Shown: piece by piece, positions 47,629 through 57,800 of the stretch
How the letters are laid out: each line of letters opens with the position of its first letter
Position numbering within the stretch: the stretch's first letter is position 1
NCBI GenBank assembly: GCA_001916005.1
Contig: MNRP01000038.1
Span: 28,205-92,204, forward strand
Length of the DNA: 64,000 nt
Direction of reading: 5' to 3'
From: Clostridium sp. 26_22
GTDB lineage: Bacteria; Bacillota; Clostridia; TANB77; CAG-508
The notes under the pieces: model-generated
Seen by the model: the letters and a program-made list of their open reading frames with translations, nothing else
Database searches by the model: none
What the model was told of the DNA's origin: nothing
Program-made: the position numbers and the translations under genes

Positions 47629-48477
47629 TTATAAAAGTGAAATTAATGCAGTATTTAATCCATACCCTTGCTTTTCAGCTCTAAAAGAATGAATTAAATC
47701 TTTATTACATATACTACAAATTCCACTATCTATAATATTTTCTTCCTTTAATCCTACATTACTTAATATAATTTTGTTTATTAAAACTGTATCAATATTC
47801 CATTTTTCTTTATCTTTTTGTTTTTCCATTATATCAGTATTTTGGCTTATATTCAAATCTCTAAATTCTTCTTCAAACAAATCTTTTACGTCTTTGTCAA
47901 CTTCAAAATGACATTTTCTAATACTTGGACAAATACAACAAATAATATCTTCTGGTTTACATTCAAATTCTTTTACCATTTTTTTAACTGTTTTTATTGA
48001 AATTCTTTGCAAAGTTCCTTTCCAACCAGAGTGAATATTGGCAATTGTTTTTGTTACTGGGTCAAAGAATAAAATTAATATACAGTCTGCATTTGTAGTT
48101 GATAATACTAAGTTTTCTTTTTGTGTTATAATTCCATCTGTTCTACTGTATTCATCTAAATTTATATCTGGAAAATTTTGATTTATTTTCTTAGTTGCAA
48201 TTGCAATATTATCTGTATGTTCTTGATTTGTTTTTACTAAATTTTTGTAATCAACATTTATTGCACTACATAGCTTTTTATAATCTTGCATTGCTTTGCT
48301 AAAGTCTTGTTTAGGTAATTTTTCTTTATTTGCCCTTGCTGTTCTAAAATTCACATCTGTTCCTATAGAATATACGTGTGTTATTGTATCTTTATATTCT
48401 AGTAATTTTCTAAATTGTAAATATTGTACTTCTTCTTTTTTTATGTGTACAACATTTTCATTTGATAAATCTTTCAA
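47629..48477 (-). CDS. pgeF: Peptidoglycan editing factor / laccase-domain purine nucleoside phosphorylase
   Basis: A 282-residue YfiH/PgeF protein. The metal/active site is visible: TNADCILILFFDPV, NIHSGWKGTLQRISIKTVKK and CPSIRKCHFEV. A TTG start at 48477 is favoured because AAAAGGAG sits nine bases upstream; an ATG 11 codons earlier lacks a site. The family acts on purine nucleosides and, in E. coli, prevents miscoding of the peptidoglycan peptide. It follows addB directly. Confidence 0.88.
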   Translation of the reverse strand: MKDLSNENVVHIKKEEVQYLQFRKLLEYKDTITHVYSIGTDVNFRTARANKEKLPKQDFSKAMQDYKKLCSAINVDYKNLVKTNQEHTDNIAIATKKINQNFPDINLDEYSRTDGIITQKENLVLSTTNADCILILFFDPVTKTIANIHSGWKGTLQRISIKTVKKMVKEFECKPEDIICCICPSIRKCHFEVDKDVKDLFEEEFRDLNISQNTDIMEKQKDKEKWNIDTVLINKIILSNVGLKEENIIDSGICSICNKDLIHSFRAEKQGYGLNTALISLL

Positions 48478-48517
48478 AACATTGCTCCTTTTCGAAAAAT
48501 TTTGATTCATTTTAATT

Positions 48518-51500
48518 TTATTTTTTCATCATTGTTATTATATCATCTTTTGTTTTTTTGTCTATATAATTATAATTATTCCCACATATTCTAGTATCAA
48601 ATCCACATATTGCTTTATATGAACAATAATCACATGGTGTTTTACCACTTTTATTATATGGTTTCAAGTCAATTTTTCCATTTAATATTTCCTTTGATAT
48701 TTGTTTTATTGTCTTATATATATAATCTTGTAAAACTTTAAATTCTTCTTTATTTACACCACTAGTCCAATTTTCATTAACACTATCTTGGGTAGTTATT
48801 GCTGCTGGTATTAATTTTGAACTTCCTGATTTTAATGTATTATCATGCATTCTTATTATTTTTACATCAGCTAATATTAGTCCCTTCATTTTGAAGTTTT
48901 TTCTAATTTTTTCTTCTATTTCTTCCTCTGTTATTTTTTTATCAGCACTTGCTATTTGTTCCAATAGGCTAAAATACAAAACTCCTGCTGGCATCAAATC
49001 TTCTTCTTTACATACTGCATCCATATAAGTTAATAATTGTAATTGTAAACCTGCATATACTTCATTTAAATCAATGTTTTTTGCTGATGATTTATAATCT
49101 ATTATTCTTAAATATTTTCCGTCATCAGAGGTTGCTGTATCTATTCTGTCTATTTTTCCTGTTATTTCAACTCTTTTTCCGCTTTCAAGTATTTGTAATT
49201 GAATTGGTTTGTATTTTCCATTTTTACCAAATTCTATTTCTGTTCCTTCAATATTAAAATCACTATATACTAATCCCTCTATTATATATTTAAGTGCTTT
49301 TGATACAATTCTTTTTAGTCTTCTTATTAATACTTTATATTTTGCTGTTGCAACAAAAGTATATTTTCTACCATTATCTAATTTTTCTTCTATTACTTTA
49401 TCTACTAAAACTTCTATTTTGCTAATTTCTGCTAACAATTCAGGTAATTCTATTTTTTCTTCCTGTACTTTTTTAAAGAATTCATCTATTGTTTCATGCA
49501 TAAATGAACCTGTATCAAAATTTTGAACTTTTAATTCTTCCTTTTCTTTTAATCTTAGTCCATATTGTAAATAATATGAAAATGGGCATTGTGCATATTT
49601 TTCAAGTCTTGATACACTAGTTTTTAAAGTATTTCCATATAATTTTTCTATTATATTTTTATCAATATTTTTTGGTAAATTTGTATAATCTATTCCTTCT
49701 AAATTTTGTTGTAATTTTTCATAATATTCATTTTGATTTTTATAGTAATTATAAATCGCATACCATATATCTTCTATTTTTTTGCCATTTCTTAAATTTG
49801 ATATATTCTCTAATAATTCTTCATAAGTTATTGGTGTATTAATTATTTCATATTTTTTAGTAATAATATCACTTTCTTCTTTTAAGTTTGGAAATATATT
49901 TTTAATTTTATGTATCATCATTGATGGTCTTAGTGATTTTCCTTCAGTTTCTGAAGATGAATATGATAAATATAATTTTTTCTCAGCTGTTGTAAATGTT
50001 TTATATATATTAAAATTTTCCTCATATAAATTGTCTAGAGTTCCTCCTGCAAGTTCTATTCCATCATTTTTTAATTGTTCTCTATCTTTATCTCCAAAGA
50101 AACCTTCAGCCTTATTTATACTTGGAAAGTTTCCATCATTTAATCCTATTATAAATATAACATCTACTTTATGGCTTCTAGACCTTTCTACATCTCCAAT
50201 AATCACTTGGTCTTGTGTTCCCGGAATTTTTCCAAGTTCACTATTTTTTAAACCTGTTCTTAATATTTGAACATATTTATCCATTGATATTTTTTCTTTT
50301 CCAAATATTAATACCATTTCATCTAAAATATCTAATATTATTTTGTAACTTGCAATATATTCATTTGCCAAGTCTAACATTCCCTTATCTTCTAGTTCAT
50401 TTATTTTTATATTTATTTTGTTTTCTATTTCTTGTTCTTGCATAAATTCATAAATTGCTTTTGTTGTTTGTTCTACTGTTCCACATTTTTTTCTTAATTC
50501 TACTAGTGGGTCTATTACTTTTTTTCTTAGTTGATTTAGATATTCTATTTCTTCTTTGTTATCATCCTTTATACCAAATGTAAAATCTTTCTTCCATTTA
50601 TTTTGTTTTATTCCCCATTTAATACAATAATTTTCTAATTTAAAAATATCATCATTTTCTATATCAGAAAATCCAATTTTTAAATAATTAAAAACCGCTT
50701 CTCTTGAAAAATTCTTGCTAAAAATTTCAAAAATAGATAACAAATATTGAACAATTATATTTTGATTCAAATCTCTTTTTTCATCAATAAAAACTGGTAT
50801 ATTATATTCAGCAAATATTGCTCTTACTAAATTAGAATATATATCTAAATTTTGAGTAATTATTGATATATCTTTATATCTAAAATGTTCATCTCTTACT
50901 AATTTTGTTATTTCTTTTGCTACATTTTCAATTTCTGAATATTGGTTTTTAGCCAAAAATAATTTAATATTTTGAACTTCTCCATTAAATTTTTTTATTC
51001 TATTTGAAAAAATATTTTTTTCTAATTCTTGTAATTCTTGTGTTTTAAATCTTGGTTGTTTTTCTAAATATATTGTTTCTTCTAGTTTTAAATCATTTTC
51101 TTTTATTAATTTCATTATTTTAGAAACAGTTATTTTGTTAGTATAAAATATATCTGTATCTGCATTAATACTTGGTTCCAAGCTATCTGTACATACTGTT
51201 AAAGTTACTTGCTTTGCTAGTTTTATAAATTGTTTTAAGACCTCATACTCTTGATAAGTAAAACCAGAGAATTCATCAATATAAATAATACTGTCTTGTA
51301 AAAAATCAGTATTTCCAATATTTTGTGCAAGCATATTCAATAAATCATTTTCTTCAATATAATTATTTTGCAATATTTTATCAAAGTTTTGATATATAAT
51401 TAACATATCTTTTAATTTATTTTTTAAATATTCATCTTGACAATTTTCTATTTCATTTTTTAAATCTTCTACTAATATTCCATGTTTTTTTAATTCAGTT

Positions 51501-51862
51501 ATTGCAGTCATACATATATCAATATTTTCATCTGATTTACTTAAAAATTTTAACTCTCCCTTATTATCATTTAATATTGAATAAATAAGCATTGCTTTTC
51601 CACATTTTGTTAGTGATGTGTTGATACTTCCACCTATTTCTTGTAATATTCTATGTGCCATTCTACTTAATGTTATTACTTCTGCATTCATTACTGCTTT
51701 TGTATCAATTACATACATTAATTTTTTTTCTGCTGTAAAAGAGAATTGCTCTGGTGTTATAATATATATCTTTTTTTCTTTTTTTATAAGCTTGGCAATT
51801 TCTTTAAAACAATATTCACTTTTTCCACTACCTGATTTTCCATATATTATTCGTAATCCCAT
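48518..51862 (-). CDS. addB: ATP-dependent helicase/nuclease subunit B
   Basis: AddB processes double-strand breaks with AddA. The 1114 residues start with a P-loop (GKSGSGKS at 8-15) and end in the nuclease domain, with a RIIDYKSSAK motif and the Fe-S Cys set at the C-terminus (CDYCSYKAICGF). AddA is usually next to addB but is not in this window. pgeF and ogg flank it instead, so addA must lie elsewhere or be replaced. Confidence 0.92.
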   Translation of the reverse strand: MGLRIIYGKSGSGKSEYCFKEIAKLIKKEKKIYIITPEQFSFTAEKKLMYVIDTKAVMNAEVITLSRMAHRILQEIGGSINTSLTKCGKAMLIYSILNDNKGELKFLSKSDENIDICMTAITELKKHGILVEDLKNEIENCQDEYLKNKLKDMLIIYQNFDKILQNNYIEENDLLNMLAQNIGNTDFLQDSIIYIDEFSGFTYQEYEVLKQFIKLAKQVTLTVCTDSLEPSINADTDIFYTNKITVSKIMKLIKENDLKLEETIYLEKQPRFKTQELQELEKNIFSNRIKKFNGEVQNIKLFLAKNQYSEIENVAKEITKLVRDEHFRYKDISIITQNLDIYSNLVRAIFAEYNIPVFIDEKRDLNQNIIVQYLLSIFEIFSKNFSREAVFNYLKIGFSDIENDDIFKLENYCIKWGIKQNKWKKDFTFGIKDDNKEEIEYLNQLRKKVIDPLVELRKKCGTVEQTTKAIYEFMQEQEIENKINIKINELEDKGMLDLANEYIASYKIILDILDEMVLIFGKEKISMDKYVQILRTGLKNSELGKIPGTQDQVIIGDVERSRSHKVDVIFIIGLNDGNFPSINKAEGFFGDKDREQLKNDGIELAGGTLDNLYEENFNIYKTFTTAEKKLYLSYSSSETEGKSLRPSMMIHKIKNIFPNLKEESDIITKKYEIINTPITYEELLENISNLRNGKKIEDIWYAIYNYYKNQNEYYEKLQQNLEGIDYTNLPKNIDKNIIEKLYGNTLKTSVSRLEKYAQCPFSYYLQYGLRLKEKEELKVQNFDTGSFMHETIDEFFKKVQEEKIELPELLAEISKIEVLVDKVIEEKLDNGRKYTFVATAKYKVLIRRLKRIVSKALKYIIEGLVYSDFNIEGTEIEFGKNGKYKPIQLQILESGKRVEITGKIDRIDTATSDDGKYLRIIDYKSSAKNIDLNEVYAGLQLQLLTYMDAVCKEEDLMPAGVLYFSLLEQIASADKKITEEEIEEKIRKNFKMKGLILADVKIIRMHDNTLKSGSSKLIPAAITTQDSVNENWTSGVNKEEFKVLQDYIYKTIKQISKEILNGKIDLKPYNKSGKTPCDYCSYKAICGFDTRICGNNYNYIDKKTKDDIITMMKK

Positions 51863-51883
51863 AACTTTCTCCTTTTTATTTTT

Positions 51884-52750
51884 CTAGGCCATTCTTCTCC
51901 AATAAAATAAATATTGTTGTGCAAGACCTGCTAAATTTCCAAATTTTTCATTTGCTATTTTTTCTATTTTTACTTTACTTACTTTTGTTTCATCTTCCTC
52001 TTTTATGTATAAATCATTCATAACTCTTCTAACCCATACATCTATTGGAAATACTTCAAATCTTTTTAAATCTGAAAATAATAATATACAATCAGCCACT
52101 TTAGGTCCAACTCCTGAAAGAGTTAACAATTGTTCTCTAACTTCTTTTGTATCTGGATTTTCTCTTAATTTTTGTAAATCCACTTTATTTTCTAATATCA
52201 TTTTTGTTGTCTCATATAAACGAATATCTCTAAATCCTAAACCTAATTTTCTATAGTCCTCTACTGAAACCTCTTTTAATTCTTCTGGTGTTGGAAATGT
52301 ATAATATTTTTTACCATTCCATTCAATTTTTTTTCCGTATTTTGCTGATAATCTTTCTATTATTCCTTTTATTCTTGGAATATTATTATTAGCTGAAATT
52401 ATAAATGAAATAATAGTTTCCCATAAATCTTGATTTAATATTCTAATTCCTTTTCCATATTCAACACTTGTTTTCATATATGTATCAATTTCTGATAATT
52501 GTTTTTTTATTTTAGAATAATCTCTTGTTAAATCAAAATAATCTTCAACTATATCTTTAATTTCTTTGTCACAAATTCCTTTAAATATAATTTCATTTCC
52601 AAGCTTTTTTACATTTATAACTCCATTTTTTATAACCCCTGTATAGCTTGAGTCTTCTTCCTTATTCCATCTAAAACATTGTCCACATTCAAATATATCC
52701 TCAAGTTCAAAAGAATCTTGATTTTTTATTACATAGATTTTTTCTTTCAT
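51884..52750 (-). CDS. OGG1-type 8-oxoguanine DNA glycosylase
   Basis: Base-excision enzyme for 8-oxoG. The 288 residues show the OGG N-domain (LEDIFECGQCFRW) and the HhH-GPD motif with Lys217 in SGVGPKVADC and Asp237 in FPIDVWVRR. The start at 52750 is chosen for GGAGAG upstream. It is distinct from MutM and probably acts with the nearby UDG in base excision repair. It is the first gene of the leftward run addB-pgeF-LD-carboxypeptidase-UDG. Confidence 0.9.
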   Translation of the reverse strand: MKEKIYVIKNQDSFELEDIFECGQCFRWNKEEDSSYTGVIKNGVINVKKLGNEIIFKGICDKEIKDIVEDYFDLTRDYSKIKKQLSEIDTYMKTSVEYGKGIRILNQDLWETIISFIISANNNIPRIKGIIERLSAKYGKKIEWNGKKYYTFPTPEELKEVSVEDYRKLGLGFRDIRLYETTKMILENKVDLQKLRENPDTKEVREQLLTLSGVGPKVADCILLFSDLKRFEVFPIDVWVRRVMNDLYIKEEDETKVSKVKIEKIANEKFGNLAGLAQQYLFYWRRMA

Positions 52751-52816
52751 ATTTTTTCTCTCCATTGTCATATTCTATAATATTATAGCATATATATAAT
52801 ATTATTTTCAATTCGT

Positions 52817-52845
52817 TTGATTTTTTTCTTAATATATGCTATTAT
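52817..52845 (+). promoter_or_regulatory. Promoter of the tandem GGDEF gene
   Basis: TTGATT, 17-bp spacer, TATTAT with an extended TGC just before the -10. Confidence 0.65.
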
Positions 52846-52873
52846 ATAAAATATTTATTAAGGAAGGGGTTTT

Positions 52874-54580
52874 ATGGAAGATCGCTTAAAATTAATACAT
52901 AATCTAAATACTACTATTAATAAAGTGAGAAATTTTAGTACACCAAATTTTAATAATGTATTTTCTAGACAATATAGTGAAGATATTATTTTTAATATGT
53001 TAAATTCTAAAAATACTAATTATGCTTTTATTTTTGGAGATTTTAACAAATTAAGAACTATCAATGAACTTTACGGCCATGAATATGGAACTAAAATTAT
53101 GCAAATAGCTTTAAACTTAATAAAAAAAGATTTACCTCAAAACTCTATAATGTTTAGAATTGGTGGAGATGAATTTGGTTTTATTATTTTTGATAAAACC
53201 GAAAAAGATTGTAAACAATATATTGAAAAAATTAACAATACTTTAAAAGATAATGCATCTTCTATATCAGGTATATCTATAGAATTAGTCGCAACTGATT
53301 CATCAAAAGGTGATATAAATACACAAATAAATTTAGCAGATGAGAAAATTAATAAAATTAAATCTTCTAGAAAGAAACTTGATACTCCAATTCAAGTTTC
53401 ATCAGAAAGTTTTATTCCACTAGAAATTCCATCAAATATTTCTGATGAAGAGAAAAAATCTTGGACAAGTATTAATAACCATATTAATACATTAACATAC
53501 AACTTTTTACAAGATTTAAGACCATCTAAAGAATTTGTATTTGAAAAAGAACAAATCAAAGATGCTTCTCATTTTATAATTGATAGCATTTGTGCTTTAG
53601 TTAACGAAAAAACTTCAGATAAAGAATTCCAAAAATCAGATTACGATATTCCTGAAGTTTATGACATAAAATATAATTTGAATTTAAAATATAACATATC
53701 TCATGATACTGCACAATTAATACATAAGCTCATTACTGAACCAAATAATGTTCATATAGATGTTCTTTCAGATGATGCTATAAAAAAATTAATAAATAAA
53801 ATTAATTCTTTAACCGAAGATTTAATAATAGACCATAAATCTGGATTTTTTAATAAATCTTACTTGAAATCATTTTTAATTCCAGAATTAAGAAAATCTG
53901 ATACTGATTTATATGCATCATTTATTACCACAAGTGAGATAAAATTATCAAACTCAGCTTATGGTTATGATTTTACAGATTATAGAATTGATAAAACTAA
54001 TAAACTATTTAAAAATTTCATCTCAAGGAATTTAAAATATAATAACAATTCTTTTGATGCAAATCCAAATACTACTCATGTAGTAAGTTATGGTGCCGGA
54101 AATTTTGTACTTATATATCCAAAAGATTTAAAAGATAAAATAGAAAAGAACGTAAGTGAAACAATATCTCAAATAAATTCAATTTCAGATATACATGATC
54201 CTTACAGTTCATTAAAAATGTCCTATGCTCCAGTTAGTGAAAAAGATAATAATAAAATTAACAAAAATTCTGATACTGATTTTGTTTATTCTATAAAAAG
54301 CATAAACGACATGGCTGATTTTAATAAAGACTTATTAAAAAAGGAACTTTTCAATAGTAATGATGTTTTATTAGCATTTAAAAAATTAGTTGCTCCATTG
54401 CTTGACTCTTATTTAGAATTACCAGATGCCAAAACAGATATAACTAAAAAAAGAATTCTTATAGAGAATTTTCATAAAGCTTTATTGAATTATGAAGTTT
54501 TACACAACACAACAAGACATGGAAAAAAGACTCATGGAGACATACCAAATATTAGTCCATCAGAAGACTTTGAAAAATAA
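52874..54580 (+). CDS. Cytosolic tandem GGDEF protein (active plus degenerate domain)
   Basis: The 568 residues have no membrane segment. The first GGDEF domain (about 45-165) has the metal Asp56 in FGDFNKLRTINELYGHEYG and an intact GGDEF at 97-101 (RIGGDEFGF), so it may make cyclic di-GMP. A helical middle follows, then a second GGDEF-like domain (about 315-460). That domain begins DHKSGFFNKSYLKSFLI and has GAGNF where GGDEF should be, so it is probably a pseudo-cyclase. No sensor domain, so its input is unclear. The AAGGAAGG site precedes a clear promoter. Confidence 0.85.
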   Translation: MEDRLKLIHNLNTTINKVRNFSTPNFNNVFSRQYSEDIIFNMLNSKNTNYAFIFGDFNKLRTINELYGHEYGTKIMQIALNLIKKDLPQNSIMFRIGGDEFGFIIFDKTEKDCKQYIEKINNTLKDNASSISGISIELVATDSSKGDINTQINLADEKINKIKSSRKKLDTPIQVSSESFIPLEIPSNISDEEKKSWTSINNHINTLTYNFLQDLRPSKEFVFEKEQIKDASHFIIDSICALVNEKTSDKEFQKSDYDIPEVYDIKYNLNLKYNISHDTAQLIHKLITEPNNVHIDVLSDDAIKKLINKINSLTEDLIIDHKSGFFNKSYLKSFLIPELRKSDTDLYASFITTSEIKLSNSAYGYDFTDYRIDKTNKLFKNFISRNLKYNNNSFDANPNTTHVVSYGAGNFVLIYPKDLKDKIEKNVSETISQINSISDIHDPYSSLKMSYAPVSEKDNNKINKNSDTDFVYSIKSINDMADFNKDLLKKELFNSNDVLLAFKKLVAPLLDSYLELPDAKTDITKKRILIENFHKALLNYEVLHNTTRHGKKTHGDIPNISPSEDFEK

Positions 54581-54608
54581 TTTTTTGATATTTATTTTTC
54601 AAAGTCTT
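54564..54608. terminator. Bidirectional terminator between the GGDEF and YitT genes
   Basis: A 17-bp stem (AAGACTTTGAAAAATAA / TTATTTTTCAAAGTCTT) with a T-rich tail on each strand. It overlaps both gene ends. Confidence 0.85.
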
Positions 54609-55462
54609 ATTTTTTAAATCCAAGACCTACTACTTCTCTAGCATTTGCTATTATTATAAAACTATTTGAATCAATATCCCTTGCAACTTGTTTTACTCTT
54701 GCAACATCTCCTCTTGATGCAGCACACATCAATACTAATTTTTCTTGATTTGTATACATTCCTTTTCCGTATAAACCTGTTGTCCCTTTGCTTATTTTTT
54801 CTCCAATTTCTTTTGCTATTTCTTCATTTTTATCTGATATTATTATCAATAATTTTGTAAAATATATACCTTCAAAAACTATATCTATTATTTTTCCCAT
54901 CAAATATATTGCTATTGCTGAATATAAACCAATTTCAATTTCTTTAAAAAAGATTACATTTAAAGCAACTATAATAGTATCTATTATAATTATAACACTA
55001 CTCATCCTAATTTTATAATTGTAACTTTTAAGTATATTACTTACTAAATCCGAACCTCCTGTTGATGAATTTGATTTTAATATTATAGCAGTTCCGCAAT
55101 CCTATTATAATTCCACCATATATACAAGCTAAAAATCTATCAAAAGTTAATGGTTCTAATTTATCTAATATATCTATAAACACTGAAAAACTTATTGTTC
55201 CAACCATAGATTTTATAAAAAAACTTTTTCCTAGTTTGTAACCCGCAAATAAAAAAAGCGGTATATTTAATGCTAATATTGTAGTTCCCATTGGAATTTT
55301 TAATAAATAATATAAAATTGTAGCAATACCTGCAAATCCACCTGAAGATAGCTGATTTGGTAATAGAAATAATGATGTTGCTGTAGCCATTAAAAAAGCT
55401 CCTACTAATGTTCCTAATATATCAATTAAAAATTCTTTTATATTTTCTTTTTTATCAGTCAT
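54607..55462 (-). CDS. YitT-family membrane protein (DUF161-DUF2179), split by +1 shift at CGG
   Basis: The zero frame (55037-55462) has the DUF161 start: ILGTLVGAFLMATATSLFL, SSGGFAGIATILYYLLKIPM and ACIYGGIIIGL. It then reads CGG as codon 123 (55094-55096) and runs into a stop 19 codons later. Without the C it reads GTAIILKSNSSTGGSDLVSN, the expected YitT continuation, and stays open to 54607 through the DUF2179 domain. The joined protein is 284 residues with several helices, normal for YitT proteins, whose function is unknown. The start codon's AAAGGTG site lies in the 3' arm of a hairpin. Confidence 0.8.
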
Positions 55463-55464
55463 AA

Positions 55465-55507
55465 AAAATCACCTTTGTTACTATTATTTGTAACTAAAGG
55501 TGATTTT
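55465..55507 (-). promoter_or_regulatory. Hairpin that hides the yitT ribosome site and terminates the upstream gene
   Basis: AAAATCACCTTTGTTAC pairs with GTAACTAAAGGTGATTTT (one bulge). On minus-strand RNA the AAAGGTG ribosome site of the yitT-like gene is in the 3' arm, and the hairpin also follows the Elp3-like gene. Confidence 0.55.
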
Positions 55508-55512
55508 ATACT

Positions 55513-56574
55513 TTATTTGTTTTCATCTAAAAAATCATTATATTGTTTTGTTATTTCAATTTTTGATTTTCCTTGTTTTATACTTGCATCTTGTTTAACT
55601 TTTAAATCCACTTCATAAAAATCTTTTAATTTCTTAATATTTTCTCTTTTATGTCCAATTACATTATTTGCATCTATTGGATTTACGGTAACCTCAACTT
55701 CTTTAACTTTTACATTTAATTTTTTTATTTTTTCTACTATTGCATCATACCACATACTTGATTCTACAAGTTGTCTAAAAGCTGGATGAAATGGTCCTGC
55801 TACTACCTCACTTTGGTTTGAACCTGGTTCAGAAATTTCTTCTGTATTTTGTAATCCAACTCTTATTACTTCAATTTTCTTATCTGCAAACATTCTAACT
55901 AATTGTTTACAAACTTCAACTGCTTGTACTAATGGTAATGGTTCATATTTTCCACTTTTATATTCTTCTTCTAACTTTGTCCCTTTTATTACTAAAACAG
56001 GATATATTCTTACCATTTTAGGTTTTAATTTTATCAAAGCTTTTGCTGTATTTATTTCATCAATTCTTGTACTATCTGGTAATCCTACCATCATTTGATG
56101 TCCTAAATTAAATCCATACCATCTTATTAGTTTTGATGCTTTTTTTACATCTTCAAATGTATGTCCTCTTTCTGCTCTATTTAAAATATAATTATTAGCA
56201 GATTGTACACCTAATTCGATAGTTTTTACTTTGTATTTTTTTAATCTTTTTAATATTTCTTTGTTAATATAATCTGGTCTTGTAGAAATTCTAATACTAC
56301 TTACTTGTCCTTTTTTTATATATTCATTTGCTAATTCAAGTAATTCATTTTGTATTTTTTCATCTATTCCTGTAAAACTTCCTCCAAAAAAGGCTATTTC
56401 TTTTTCCCCTTCTTTGTCTTTTATATTTTCTAAGAAATAATCAATTGTTTTTCTAGCATCTTCTTTTGTAATATTTTTCTTTTGACCACTAATTGATTTT
56501 TGATTACAAAAAACACAATCATTAGGGCATCCTAAATGTGGTACAAATACTGGAATTACATATTCTTTTTTCAT
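55513..56574 (-). CDS. Elp3-like radical SAM protein
   Basis: The 353 residues carry the radical SAM triad CPNDCVFC (C-x3-C-x2-C near 16-23), the SAM-binding FFGGSFTGI and the Elp3-like TRPDYINKEIL and ELGVQSANNYIL motifs. It lacks the acetyltransferase domain of real Elp3. It lies directly downstream of rnc, a common neighbourhood in Clostridia. It probably modifies tRNA or another RNA; the substrate is unknown. Confidence 0.85.
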   Translation of the reverse strand: MKKEYVIPVFVPHLGCPNDCVFCNQKSISGQKKNITKEDARKTIDYFLENIKDKEGEKEIAFFGGSFTGIDEKIQNELLELANEYIKKGQVSSIRISTRPDYINKEILKRLKKYKVKTIELGVQSANNYILNRAERGHTFEDVKKASKLIRWYGFNLGHQMMVGLPDSTRIDEINTAKALIKLKPKMVRIYPVLVIKGTKLEEEYKSGKYEPLPLVQAVEVCKQLVRMFADKKIEVIRVGLQNTEEISEPGSNQSEVVAGPFHPAFRQLVESSMWYDAIVEKIKKLNVKVKEVEVTVNPIDANNVIGHKRENIKKLKDFYEVDLKVKQDASIKQGKSKIEITKQYNDFLDENK

Positions 56575-56597
56575 CGCATTTTTCCTTTCAATTTTTA

Positions 56598-57266
56598 TTA
56601 CTCTCCCAATGCTTTTTTTGCTGCTTCCATCTCTGCTGATTTTTTACTACTTCCAATTCCGGTTGCTAAAACTTTTCCATTAAAACATACTTCTGCTTCA
56701 AATTTTTTATCATGGTCTGGTCCAGTTTCTTTTATAATTTTATATTCTATTTTTACATCACCATTTTTTTGTAGTTCTTCTTGTAAAACTGTTTTGTAAT
56801 CTTTTTGTCCTACATTTTTTGTTGCAATCTCTATCTCATCTTTTAAGTTATCTATTATAAATCTTTTAGCAGGTTCTAGTCCTCCATCCATATATATAGC
56901 AGCTATAACTGCCTCTACACTATCTGCTAAAATTGCAGGTCTCTTATTTCCACCTGTTACGACTTCTGATTTACCTAAATATAAAAAATCTCCAAAGTCA
57001 TTAGCTAATGCAACTTTGTGTAAGCTTTTTTCACATACTACTGTTGCTCTAACTTTTGTCAATTCTCCTTCTTTTAAGTTTGTATATTTATTATACATAT
57101 ACTCACTTGAAACAAATTCCAAAATGCTATCTCCTAAAAATTCTAGTTTCTCATTACTAGCAACGTTATGCTCATATGCATATGATGTGTGTGTTAATGC
57201 ATTTTTTAGTAGGCTTTTATCTTTAAATTTGTATTTTATATTATTTTCTAATATTTCTAAGTTCAT
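56598..57266 (-). CDS. rnc: Ribonuclease III
   Basis: Cuts double-stranded RNA in rRNA and mRNA maturation. The 222 residues have the catalytic LEFLGDSILEFVSSEYMY block, the Asp/Glu pair in ADSVEAVIAAIYMDGG and a C-terminal dsRBD (about 150-220). The start at 57266 follows AGGTGG; the GTG three codons earlier is inside that site. It sits upstream of the Elp3-like gene. Confidence 0.95.
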   Translation of the reverse strand: MNLEILENNIKYKFKDKSLLKNALTHTSYAYEHNVASNEKLEFLGDSILEFVSSEYMYNKYTNLKEGELTKVRATVVCEKSLHKVALANDFGDFLYLGKSEVVTGGNKRPAILADSVEAVIAAIYMDGGLEPAKRFIIDNLKDEIEIATKNVGQKDYKTVLQEELQKNGDVKIEYKIIKETGPDHDKKFEAEVCFNGKVLATGIGSSKKSAEMEAAKKALGE

Positions 57267-57332
57267 AATTGCCACCTTTCCCCTATATTATATAACATTT
57301 TAGCAATTTTTCAAGTGTGATTTACAAAAAAA

Positions 57333-57358
57333 CAGAAGTTTATACTAAAACTTCTGCT
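57333..57358 (-). terminator. veg terminator
   Basis: CAGAAGTTT / AAACTTCTG stem followed on the minus strand by a run of seven T. It overlaps the last veg codons. Confidence 0.75.
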
Positions 57359-57642
57359 TTTTTTCTTTTCATTTCAACTTGTGGTGGAATTAATGGGCTA
57401 TAAGCCTCTCCATCAAATACATCTACTTCAACTGTTCTAGTTAAAATATCAGTATAACTATAAGTTACATTTCTATTATTTTCTTCATATCTAACTACAA
57501 AAATATTTGGATATGCCTTTTCTATTGTTGCTTCTTTTTCAAAAGTTCTGCTTCTTCCTAAAGAACCTTTTACTATTATCTTTTGACCCACTTTCTCTAA
57601 GATGTCAGTTTTAAGATTTGATATATCTGTCCTACAAATCAT
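57340..57642 (-). CDS. veg: Veg protein
   Basis: A 100-residue Veg family (DUF1021) protein with the pattern VGQKIIVKGSLGRSR, EATIEKAYPNIFVVRYEE and SYTDILTRTVEV. Veg is a small, abundant Firmicutes protein linked to biofilm gene control and sporulation. It follows yabG, as in B. subtilis. AAAGGAG precedes the start. Confidence 0.9.
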   Translation of the reverse strand: MICRTDISNLKTDILEKVGQKIIVKGSLGRSRTFEKEATIEKAYPNIFVVRYEENNRNVTYSYTDILTRTVEVDVFDGEAYSPLIPPQVEMKRKKAEVLV

Positions 57643-57800
57643 ACTATCACCTACTCCTTTAAGATGAGTTGATTATAGCATTTTAGGCACTTTTTGTCAA
57701 AAAACGTTTGTTTTTACATTTATCTGTTTTTATTTGATTTATAGCATGTTATAGAAATATTTTTCCACTGTTTTACATTTATGTTTCATTTATATTACAA

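Noticed and set aside
48518..51862. Complete addAB operon
   Set aside because: Only addB is present; the neighbours pgeF and ogg are unrelated to AddA.
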